Shown piece after piece: positions 53,390 to 60,600 of a stretch of DNA of 64,000 nt. Each line of letters begins with the position of its first letter. Positions within the stretch are counted from its first letter, which is position 1. The notes beneath the pieces were generated by a model. The model worked only from the letters and a program-made list of their open reading frames with translations, was not told where the DNA came from and did not search any database. The position numbers and the translations under genes are program-made. The stretch is from Rhodocyclaceae bacterium (lineage in GTDB: Bacteria > Pseudomonadota > Gammaproteobacteria > Burkholderiales > Rhodocyclaceae): positions 331,353 through 395,352 of the forward strand of contig JACFMQ010000002.1 of assembly GCA_019455325.1 (NCBI GenBank), read 5' to 3'.

Positions 53390-53851
53390 TCATCTGCCCT
53401 TGGCCAGCACGGCCTTGCGCGCCGCGTCGTAGCCGACGGTTTCCGGCGTGCCCGGCGCGACGGCGGCGAAACCGTAGCCCATCGGCGAGCGCCGGCCGGC
53501 GAGGTAGGCGGCCTGGCGGGCGTCCAGCCACGTGCCGCCGGCCGGTTCGGCGCGCGCGTCGGGCACCCAGAACTCGATCTCGGCGTCGCTGAAGGTCTGG
53601 TGCTCCTTCCAGAAGATGGCGCAGCCGAAGTCGTCGAACTTGTGCACCTTCTTCATCGGGTCGCGGATCTGCGCGGCGTAGGCGCGTTCGCTGATGACCA
53701 TGCTGCAGCGCACGCAGACGTCGCGGTCCCACTTGATCTCGGCCGGGCCGGTCAGCGGCTCGCTGCTGCAGCCGGCAAGCACCGCGCCGAGGTAGGGGCC
53801 GGCGGCGAGCGCCGGCAGCGAGGAAACGAAGCGGCGGCGATCCATGCTCAT
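53390..53851 (-). CDS. nosL: NosL copper chaperone lipoprotein
   Basis: 153 residues. An R-R-R motif precedes the hydrophobic segment, and the lipobox is AVLAGCSSEP. The NosL fold follows with DVCVRCSMVISERAYAAQIR, KKVHKFDDFGCAIFWKEHQ, GTWLDARQAAYLAG and SPMGYGFAAV. The C-x-x-C-x-M and later Met bind Cu(I), which NosL passes to NosD/NosZ. Its ATG overlaps the nosF stop (ATGA). Confidence 0.95.
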   Translation of the reverse strand: MSMDRRRFVSSLPALAAGPYLGAVLAGCSSEPLTGPAEIKWDRDVCVRCSMVISERAYAAQIRDPMKKVHKFDDFGCAIFWKEHQTFSDAEIEFWVPDARAEPAGGTWLDARQAAYLAGRRSPMGYGFAAVAPGTPETVGYDAARKAVLAKGR

Positions 53852-54720
53852 TGCAGCGGCACGTCGTCGGGAATCTCGGCCATCTCGATGCGCGCGACGA
53901 GGCCGACGTAGCGCGAGATCATGCCGAGGAAGCGCAGGCGGTCCGGCCCCGGCACCTGGCCGTGCCAGTCGACGCCGTCGCGGCGGTCGGCGAAGGACCA
54001 GCCGACGAGCGCCTTGGCGATGGCGGCGTCGGCGCGCGTCAGCGTCAGGTGCACGTTGTACATCGACGCCAAGCCGGTGTCGTCGGCGACGCGGTCGTCG
54101 AGGACGATCTTGCCGGTGTCCATCTCGATGACGCGGTTGACCAGCGGCGCCACCTCGTCGAGGCGGTGGCTGGAGATCAGCATGGTCGTGTCCTCCAGGC
54201 GCTCGGCGAGCAGTTGGAAGAAGATGTGGCGCGCCTCCGGGTCGAGGTTGGCGGCCGGCTCGTCCATCACCAGCACCCTGGCGTCGCGGCCGAGGGCGAC
54301 GGCGATCAGGAGCTTCTGCTTCATGCCGCCGGAGAGCCGGTTGAACGGCCGGGCGAGGATCGCCTGCATGTCGAGGCCGAGGCGGGCAGCGATGTCGTGC
54401 ATGCGCTGCGGGTCCGTGCCGCACAGCGAGGCGGCGAAGTCGACCAGTTGGCCGACCGGCATCTTCAAGGGCGGCGGCAACTGCGGCACGAAGCCGATCT
54501 TGCCGAGCACCGCCGTGCGCTCGCGGCGCGGGCTGCGGCCGTCGATGGCGACCTCGCCGCCGTGCGTGTATTCGCCGAGCAGGCAGCGGATCAGCGTGGT
54601 CTTGCCGGCGCCGTTCGAGCCGATCAGCGCGATGCGCTCGCCGAGCCCGATGCCGAGGTCGATGCCGTCGAGCACGCGCTGACGCTTGAAGAGCTTGGTG
54701 ACGCCTTGGAAACGGATCAT
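53848..54720 (-). CDS. nosF: NosF, ATPase of the copper-sulfur ABC transporter
   Basis: 290 residues from ATG 54720. Walker A ALIGSNGAGKTTLIRCLLGE, signature LSGGMKQKLLIAVALG, Walker B VLVMDEPAANLDPEARHIF and switch SSHRLDEVAPLV. It drives the NosDFY complex. A start nine codons upstream would run into the dispersed palindrome and is rejected. The palindrome separates it from nosH. Confidence 0.95.
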   Translation of the reverse strand: MIRFQGVTKLFKRQRVLDGIDLGIGLGERIALIGSNGAGKTTLIRCLLGEYTHGGEVAIDGRSPRRERTAVLGKIGFVPQLPPPLKMPVGQLVDFAASLCGTDPQRMHDIAARLGLDMQAILARPFNRLSGGMKQKLLIAVALGRDARVLVMDEPAANLDPEARHIFFQLLAERLEDTTMLISSHRLDEVAPLVNRVIEMDTGKIVLDDRVADDTGLASMYNVHLTLTRADAAIAKALVGWSFADRRDGVDWHGQVPGPDRLRFLGMISRYVGLVARIEMAEIPDDVPLQ

Positions 54721-54743
54721 GTGAAAACGGAAAAATCCAAAAT

Positions 54744-54840
54744 CCACCGCAGAGGCGCAGAGACGCAGAGGTTCGCGGAGAAAACCCGGACGATCATCGA
54801 CAGTGCCTTTCTCTGCGTCGTCTCTGCGCCTCTGCGGTGG
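54744..54840. repeat. Dispersed palindromic element, copy 3 (between nosH and nosF)
   Basis: Left arm CCACCGCAGAGGCGCAGAGA, right arm TCTCTGCGCCTCTGCGGTGG, separated by about 55 bp. It fills nearly the whole 136-bp gap between the nosH stop and nosF start. The hairpin could terminate, slow or protect the nos transcript. Confidence 0.9.
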
Positions 54841-54856
54841 GTGTTGTCGTTTGCCC

Positions 54857-55822
54857 TCAGAGCATCTTGCTCAGGCCCTTGACGTCGAACTGCAGCGCCC
54901 CCGACGGGCAGACGTCGACGCACAGGCCGCAGCGGGTGCAGTCCGGGCCGACCGGCACCTCGGTGTGCTCGGCCCGGCCCTTGACCACCATGTCGAGCAC
55001 GTGCGGCACCAGGCAGACCTTCTTGCAGTCGCCCTCGTGGAAGCAGTGCTCCAGGCGGTACAGGATGCGCACCGGCGAAAGGGTGCCCACCATACCATAG
55101 GTGAGTCCGATCGGGCAGACATAGCGGCACCACGCGCGACGGGAATAGAAGACCTCGAACACGAGCAGCAGGAAGACCCAGCCGAGCGCCAGCGAGGGGC
55201 CGTAGATCAGCGCCCGCGACAGGATGCCGGTCGGCGACAGGGTCTCGAAGACGGTGTAGCCGGTGACCAGCGCCATGCCCGAGAAGAGCAGCCAGAAGAG
55301 GGTGCGCGCGCCGCGGTGGAACTGGTGGTCGGTGACGATCTTGCGGTCGACGAGCTTGAGGTGCAGCCACTCGAACCACTCGGCGACGAGGTGGTAGGGA
55401 CAGACCCAGGAGCAGAACGAGCGGCCGCCGAGCAGCACCCAGAGGAAGAAGATCGTCAGCGTGCCGATGACCAGGTTGACGATGATGTGCTTGTGCGCCA
55501 GCGCCACCTGCAGCGCCGAATTGAGGTCGACCAGGTGGAAGCCGATGAAGCGCGAGGCGGTGAGCGCGCCTTCGAGGATCTGGATGTCGAGCCAGAACGA
55601 GAAGGTGAACAGCAGGTTGCAGAAGAGCAGCACCGCCCAGCGCCGGTTGCGCCACTTGTGCGAGACGATCTGGTGCTCGCGCATGTGCTCCTTCTGCGCC
55701 AGGAAGTCGTCCTTGTTCATGCGCTTCATGGCGTGCCACTCGCGCGCCTCCGGGCTGATCACGGCCGGCTTCTGCGGCTCGGCGCCGAGCATCACCTTGA
55801 TGCGTTCGATCATGGAAGCCAC
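54857..55822 (-). CDS. nosH: NosH (NapH-like) membrane iron-sulfur protein
   Basis: 321 residues with about four helices. GGRSFCSWVCPYHLVAEWFE and YSRRAWCRYVCPIGLTYGMV are the two C-x-x-x-C-P motifs of NapH-type proteins; two cytoplasmic 4Fe-4S sites follow (EHCFHEGDCKKVCLVPHVLD region and CTRCGLCVDVCPSGALQFDV). With NosG it is thought to take electrons from quinol to the periplasmic Nos cytochromes. Confidence 0.94.
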   Translation of the reverse strand: MASMIERIKVMLGAEPQKPAVISPEAREWHAMKRMNKDDFLAQKEHMREHQIVSHKWRNRRWAVLLFCNLLFTFSFWLDIQILEGALTASRFIGFHLVDLNSALQVALAHKHIIVNLVIGTLTIFFLWVLLGGRSFCSWVCPYHLVAEWFEWLHLKLVDRKIVTDHQFHRGARTLFWLLFSGMALVTGYTVFETLSPTGILSRALIYGPSLALGWVFLLLVFEVFYSRRAWCRYVCPIGLTYGMVGTLSPVRILYRLEHCFHEGDCKKVCLVPHVLDMVVKGRAEHTEVPVGPDCTRCGLCVDVCPSGALQFDVKGLSKML

Positions 55823-55823
55823 G

Positions 55824-56714
55824 TCAGACGCCCTCCCATTCCTGGCGCTCGTCGATGACGATGGCCGCCGGTTCGACCGGGCAGATCATCTCGCAGACGC
55901 CGCAGCCGACGCACTGTTCGAGCACCACCGGACGATGGCGCGTGGCGCCGTCCGGGCCGACGAATTCCTCCAGCCGGATCGCGTCCTGGATCGGGCACTC
56001 GGTGACGCAGAGGTCGCAGACCGCGCGGTCGTAAGGCTGCTCGCGCACCGGCACCGGCTTCCAGCGGTCGACCGACATATAGCGCAGCGTGCCCTTGAAC
56101 GCCGCTCCGCGCGCCTGGCCCTTGAAGCCCTGGCCGAGCACGGCGAGGCAGATTTCCGGCCGCGCCAGGCGGGCGACGCCGATGCGCTCCTTGAGGTTGA
56201 GCGTCGGCTCCGGGTCGTTGGCCTTGGCCTTGAGCACCGGGTCGTGCGCCATCTGCATGCCGTCGCGCACCTCGGCGAAGTCGGGCTTCCTGTAGGTCAG
56301 CGCGCCGGTCGGGCAGGCGAGGATGCACTGCACGGCGTCGCAGGAGAAGTCGCAGGCCTGGTCGCGGGCGGCGATGTAGGGCACGCCGATGCCGAAGCCC
56401 TCGTCGATGTCGCCGAGCTTGATCGCCTGCACCGGGCAGACCTGCACGCACTGGCCGCACTTGATGCACGAGGCGAGGAAATCCTTCTCCTCGAGCGCGC
56501 CGGGCGGCCGCAGCCGCGGCTTGTACGCCCTGGCCGTCGGAATCCAGCCGGCCAGCGACAGGCCGACGACGCCGCAGGCGAGCGCCGTGCTGCGGATGAA
56601 CCTGCGCCGGGCGGCTTCCTTGCGCACCGGCACCTTCGGCCGCTGCGCGCCGGGCGGCGGCTTCAGCTCCTCGCCGCCATCGCCGTCCCGGTCCCTGTCG
56701 GGCGCGTCGCTCAT
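55824..56714 (-). CDS. nosG: NosG (NapG-like) periplasmic ferredoxin
   Basis: 296 residues. An R-R-R-F-I-R-S-T motif before the hydrophobic ACGVVGLSLAGW indicates Tat export. Four 4Fe-4S motifs are visible: CIKCGQCVQVCPVQAIK, CDFSCDAVQCILACPTGA, CDLCVTECPIQDA and CVGCGVCEMICPVEPAA. It pairs with NosH. AGGAGGG precedes the start. Its stop is one base from the nosH start. Confidence 0.95.
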   Translation of the reverse strand: MSDAPDRDRDGDGGEELKPPPGAQRPKVPVRKEAARRRFIRSTALACGVVGLSLAGWIPTARAYKPRLRPPGALEEKDFLASCIKCGQCVQVCPVQAIKLGDIDEGFGIGVPYIAARDQACDFSCDAVQCILACPTGALTYRKPDFAEVRDGMQMAHDPVLKAKANDPEPTLNLKERIGVARLARPEICLAVLGQGFKGQARGAAFKGTLRYMSVDRWKPVPVREQPYDRAVCDLCVTECPIQDAIRLEEFVGPDGATRHRPVVLEQCVGCGVCEMICPVEPAAIVIDERQEWEGV

Positions 56715-56727
56715 TGAACCACCCTCC

Positions 56728-56795
56728 TGTCGCTACGCGACATCCTCCCCGCGGGAGGATGAGCGCCCCCTTCGGGCGGCCGGGCGGGGGCGCTC
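56728..56795. repeat. Three consecutive hairpins between nosD and nosG
   Basis: Stem 1 TGTCGC/GCGACA (56728-56742), stem 2 CATCCTCCC/GGGAGGATG (56741-56761) and stem 3 GAGCGCCCCC/GGGGGCGCTC (56761-56795) follow each other without gaps. The last overlaps the nosD stop codon; the first lies near the nosG ribosome site. Confidence 0.85.
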
Positions 56796-58182
56796 ATGAT
56801 TCGGCCCTCGCCGGCTTGTGGAAGACCGGCTTCTCGTCGGTGAGGATGTGCGTCGGCGACGAGAACGGCGCCAGGCGCTCCAGGAAGTCGAGCGCCTCGA
56901 GCACCGGCGAGTTGCGGAAGAAGCGCGCCGCCGGGAAATCCATCCAGATCTGGTCGGCGTAGGCGTAGTGCTGGTGCGGCCGGTCGCCGACGTTGTCGCC
57001 GTCGCGGTCGAAGCCCTGGTAATCGTCCCAGTAGTTGCCGTGCCAGCGGTTGCGCGTGGCGCCGGCGTTGCCGTCGACGGCGACGTGGCTCATGTTGCCC
57101 TCGAAGCTGTTGCCTTCGATGATGTGCCCCTCGCGGTCGGAGACGAAGCGGATGCCGACGACGTTGAAGGCGATGCGGTTGTTGCGGATGGTCAGCGTGC
57201 TGTCCGGCTCGAACGGCGAGATGTCGCTGGTGATGCCGGTGCCGCAGTAGACGATCTCGTTGCCCTCGACGACGACGTCGGAGGCCTCTTTGAAGCCGAT
57301 GGCCATGCCGGTGGCGCCGGTGGCGTGCGAGAAGACGTTGTTGCGGATGACCGTGTCGCCGCCGGAATACATGACGTAGACGCCGACCGCGTTGTCGTAG
57401 AAGCGGTTGCCCTCGACGAGGTTGCGCGCGGCGAACATGAAGTGGATCGAGTAGCGGCTGCGGCGGCCGACGTTGTTCAGGTACTGGTTGTCGTGCGAGT
57501 ACCAGGCGACCATGTCGCGCGAATCGATGATCTCGTTCGCCTCGATGCGGTTGTTGTTGCTGTACCAGAGGCGCAGCGCGTCGCCGCGCGTGCCGAGGTC
57601 GTTGGCCTTCGAGGAGATGTAGTTGCCGCGGATGACGTTGCCGTTCGACTGCTTGAGGTCGATGCCGAACAGGCAGTCGTCGATTCTCACCCGCTCGACC
57701 GTATTGCCGTGCTTGCGCAGGTTGAGGCAGGCGTCGTCGGTGTCGTGCGAGCCGCCGGAGTTGGTCAGGCGGATGTCGCGCAGCGTCGAGCCGCCGCCTT
57801 CCATCACCAGCACCGTGCCCTTGCCGCCGCCGTCGATGACGACGCCGTCGGCGCCGTCGATGACCAGCGGCTTGTCGATGACGACCGGGCCGGCGTAGAC
57901 GCCGGCCGGCGGCTTCAGCACCGAACCGGCCGGCGCCGCGTCGACGAGTTCCTGGAACCACTTCAGGTCGCCGCGATTCGGCCCGCGCGGCCGCGGCGTC
58001 GACTGGTCGGAGCTGCCCCAGTTGGCGGAGCTGGGCAGCCCCATGTCGGCACCGAAGCTCTTCGGCGCCGGCGCGTCGTCGTCATCGAAGATCGAGGCGG
58101 CGACGGCGACCCCGGTCGAGAGCAGCAGCGCCAGCCCGGCGCTGCGGAGGGTTCGGGGAAGATGCCGGACAGCCGGTTTCAT
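56794..58182 (-). CDS. nosD: NosD, periplasmic CuZ assembly protein
   Basis: About 462 residues from ATG 58182; GTG 58191 is possible. A signal peptide (LRSAGLALLLSTGVAVAAS) precedes a right-handed beta helix with repeated N-N/G-N turns: NVIRGNYISSKANDLGTRGD, NNRIEANEIIDSRDMVAWYS, RNLVEGNRFYDNAVGVYVMY and RNRWHGNYWDDYQGFDRDGD. NosD works with NosFY and NosL in building the CuZ cluster of NosZ. Confidence 0.95.
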   Translation of the reverse strand: MKPAVRHLPRTLRSAGLALLLSTGVAVAASIFDDDDAPAPKSFGADMGLPSSANWGSSDQSTPRPRGPNRGDLKWFQELVDAAPAGSVLKPPAGVYAGPVVIDKPLVIDGADGVVIDGGGKGTVLVMEGGGSTLRDIRLTNSGGSHDTDDACLNLRKHGNTVERVRIDDCLFGIDLKQSNGNVIRGNYISSKANDLGTRGDALRLWYSNNNRIEANEIIDSRDMVAWYSHDNQYLNNVGRRSRYSIHFMFAARNLVEGNRFYDNAVGVYVMYSGGDTVIRNNVFSHATGATGMAIGFKEASDVVVEGNEIVYCGTGITSDISPFEPDSTLTIRNNRIAFNVVGIRFVSDREGHIIEGNSFEGNMSHVAVDGNAGATRNRWHGNYWDDYQGFDRDGDNVGDRPHQHYAYADQIWMDFPAARFFRNSPVLEALDFLERLAPFSSPTHILTDEKPVFHKPARAES

Positions 58183-58205
58183 GGCGTTCACCGCGCGCGA
58201 TCGTG

Positions 58206-59192
58206 CTACTCGACCTGCCCTTCCCTGATCTGCTTGCGGCGAAGCAGCAGCGCGAAGAGCAGCGCGAGCATGGCCAGCACGAGCAGGCCGTAGCCCCAGT
58301 ACGGGTAGGAGTAGGTCGAGAACTGCGCGACCTTGCCCTCGCCGAAGACGGTGGGCATGAACGGCTTCACCGTGAATGCGCCCCAGGGGTGCAGGTTATG
58401 GCCGAAGAACCACAGCCAGCCCGCGTAGGTGGCGACGAAGAAGACCGGCAGCAGCGCCGGCACCAGCGCCAGCAGCAACTGGAACTGGCGCAGCCTGGCG
58501 ACGCCGGCGAGGACGACGAGCATGGCGACGATCAGGCCGGCGATCACGACGTGCGTGATGCTGCGCACGTTCTCGCCCCAGACCGCGATCTTCTCCGGCT
58601 CCTTGAAGAAGGTGCCGGTCTCCTGCACGTAGGCGGCGACGTGGCGCTCGAGGTTGCCCATGCCGTACTGGTGCACCAGCATCCAGCCGGCGACGGCGGC
58701 GAAGCCGGCGGCGAGCACGGCCAGCCGCGGCTTCTTCTTCGGCATGGCGAAGGCGATCAGCATGACCGCGAAGAAGCCGAAGAAGAACTTGGCCAGCGGC
58801 TTCTCGACCGGCGCGCCGGTGGCGATCGGGAACATGCCGACGTAGTGGTTGATGGTGTTCATCTCGTGCACGCAGTCGAGGCCCTGCGCGCCCTTGTTCA
58901 CGTTCTTGCCGCTGTCGGTGATCGGGTTGTAGCGCTCGACGGTGTGGTCGATGTCCTTCTCGAGGATCTCGGCGGCCTGGCGCGAGCCCTTGGCCGCGGC
59001 CCGGCAGCCGTTGTACACGCCGTCGAAGTGGAAGTGGATGCGGATGCCGTCGGGGAAGGCGTCCTGCGGGTAGTTCGGCGCCGTCAGCGAGACCCACCAG
59101 ACCGGCGAGAAGTAGGCGGCGACGATCATCGCCAGCGCGAACAGCGAAAGGCCGGCGACGATCAGGTTCTGCTTGCTGGTTGCTGCGCTCAT
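58206..59192 (-). CDS. nosB: NosB-type membrane protein of clade II nos operons
   Basis: 328 residues from ATG 59192. It has about six helices, starting VAGLSLFALAMIVAAYFSPV, with conserved blocks GIRIHFHFDGVYNGCRAAAK, LDCVHEMNTINHYVGMFPIA and WLWFFGHNLHPWGAFTVKPF. Proteins of this type accompany clade II nosZ and are absent from clade I clusters; function is not established. The His-rich NTINHYVGM and HNLHPWG segments would suit heme or copper binding. Confidence 0.85.
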   Translation of the reverse strand: MSAATSKQNLIVAGLSLFALAMIVAAYFSPVWWVSLTAPNYPQDAFPDGIRIHFHFDGVYNGCRAAAKGSRQAAEILEKDIDHTVERYNPITDSGKNVNKGAQGLDCVHEMNTINHYVGMFPIATGAPVEKPLAKFFFGFFAVMLIAFAMPKKKPRLAVLAAGFAAVAGWMLVHQYGMGNLERHVAAYVQETGTFFKEPEKIAVWGENVRSITHVVIAGLIVAMLVVLAGVARLRQFQLLLALVPALLPVFFVATYAGWLWFFGHNLHPWGAFTVKPFMPTVFGEGKVAQFSTYSYPYWGYGLLVLAMLALLFALLLRRKQIREGQVE

Positions 59193-59352
59193 GGTGCTGT
59201 CCTCGTTGGCGTTTCGGCCTGGATGTCGACCGTCTTTTCGAGCCCCGGGCGGCATTTTCCGCCGGAGGGCCTACAGCATATGGTTATCTGCTAATGCAGA
59301 TGGGGAAGCAAAGCCCGCCTCCCGGAGAAGGCGGGCCTGCGCGTGCTGCGGG

Positions 59353-60087
59353 TTACTTCTTCTTGGCGCCGGCCTTCGGCTTGCACATCGCGCCGGGCAT
59401 CGTCAGGCTGGCCTGATAGGCCGAGATCGCCACCAGTTGCTCGTTGGTGTACGGCTTGATCACCTTGACCATGTCCGGGTTGGCGTTGCGGCGGTGCCCG
59501 TCGCGGATCTCGGTCATCTGGCGCAGCAGGTACTTGTAGTGCTGGCCGGCGATCACCGGGTAGAACTTCTCCTTGTTGCCCTCGCCGTTCTTGCCGTGGC
59601 ACTCCAGGCACTGCTTCTCGTAGAGCGCCTTGCCCTGCGAAACCTGGATGGCGGCGTCGGCGCCCTCGTACTTGCCGTGCTCGGTCGGGATGCAAAGAGC
59701 CTCGATGTAGGCGGAGACGTCGGCCAGTTCCTGCGGGTCGACCAGCGTGGCGGCGAACGGGTACATCGTCGGGTTGTCGCGCAGGCCGGCGCGGATGTCG
59801 GCCATCTGCTTGATCAGCACGGTGGTGTGCTGGCCGGCGAGCTGCGGGAAGGTGCCGTCGGGACGGCCGGCGCCGGACGGCAGGTGGCAGGCGCCGCAGA
59901 TCTCGTAGGCTTCCTCGCCCCGGACCTTGTCGCCCTTGAGCTTGAGCGCCTCGATCTTCTCGCCCTCCTGGGCGTTCCATTTGTAGTCCTTGCTCTCGAT
60001 GCCGTCCTTCTTCGGCGCCGGCACGGCGGCATGGGCGGCGCCGAGCGCGAAGATCGACAGCGACGCGGCAATGATCAGCTTTTTCAT
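59353..60087 (-). CDS. Diheme cytochrome c of the nos operon
   Basis: 244 residues from ATG 60087 with signal peptide MKKLIIAASLSIFALGAAHA. Two heme motifs, ICGACHLPSG and QCLECHGKNG, each with following Met (MYPFAATL and MTEIRDG/MVKV regions) as sixth-ligand candidates: a cytochrome c4-like protein. It probably carries electrons to NosZ. A DNR-like site precedes it. Confidence 0.92.
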   Translation of the reverse strand: MKKLIIAASLSIFALGAAHAAVPAPKKDGIESKDYKWNAQEGEKIEALKLKGDKVRGEEAYEICGACHLPSGAGRPDGTFPQLAGQHTTVLIKQMADIRAGLRDNPTMYPFAATLVDPQELADVSAYIEALCIPTEHGKYEGADAAIQVSQGKALYEKQCLECHGKNGEGNKEKFYPVIAGQHYKYLLRQMTEIRDGHRRNANPDMVKVIKPYTNEQLVAISAYQASLTMPGAMCKPKAGAKKK

Positions 60088-60153
60088 CAGACAACCCCTT
60101 GGCTGGAAATTAGTCACGCGCTGCTAAGTTAACAGGCGTGCTCAATGATGTAT

Positions 60154-60167
60154 TTGACATGAATCAA
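60154..60167. promoter_or_regulatory. FNR/DNR-type site upstream of the diheme cytochrome gene
   Basis: TTGACATGAATCAA matches the consensus with one change and is centred about 73 bp before the ATG at 60087. Confidence 0.75.
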
Positions 60168-60209
60168 CGGTACGCGGCACGCCCCGCAGGCGCGCGCCGG
60201 CGCAGTCGA

Positions 60210-60518
60210 TCAAGGCTTGACCTTCGACAGATAGTCGGCGATGGCCTTCATCTCGGCGTCGTTCACCAGGTGCATGACGCCCTTCATGGCGGCGGTCTGG
60301 CCGTTGTTGCGCGCGCCGCTCTTGATGTCCTTCATCTGCTGCTCGGCGTAGCCGGCGTTCTGCCCGGCCAGCTTCGGATAGGTCGGCAGCAGCGGCTTCT
60401 TGCCTTCCGGCCCGTGGCAGGCATTGCAGGTCTTCTCGGTGTACAGCTTGGCGCCGTCGGCCGCCTGCGCGGCGCTGGCGGCGACCACAGCCAGGATCAA
60501 AAAAGCCAGGTTTTTCAT
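60210..60518 (-). CDS. Monoheme cytochrome c of the nos operon
   Basis: 102 residues from ATG 60518 (MKNLAFLILAVVAASAAQAA), a signal peptide followed by a class I cytochrome c with KTCNACHGPEGKKPLLPTYP and sixth-ligand Met candidate in MKGVMHLVNDAEM. It is a likely electron donor to NosZ. The longer frame opening at 60593 is rejected because it would translate a regulatory site. Confidence 0.93.
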   Translation of the reverse strand: MKNLAFLILAVVAASAAQAADGAKLYTEKTCNACHGPEGKKPLLPTYPKLAGQNAGYAEQQMKDIKSGARNNGQTAAMKGVMHLVNDAEMKAIADYLSKVKP

Positions 60519-60579
60519 AAATTTAGTCTCCGATTTTAAAACAGGGGAGGAGAGTATCCTCCGCCCCCGTTCCGCTTCA

Positions 60580-60593
60580 TTGAGGCAGATCAA
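60580..60593. promoter_or_regulatory. FNR/DNR-type site between nosZ and the monoheme cytochrome gene
   Basis: TTGAGGCAGATCAA matches the consensus with one change, begins eight bases after the nosZ stop and is centred about 68 bp before the ATG at 60518. Confidence 0.75.
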
Positions 60594-60600
60594 AATGCCT

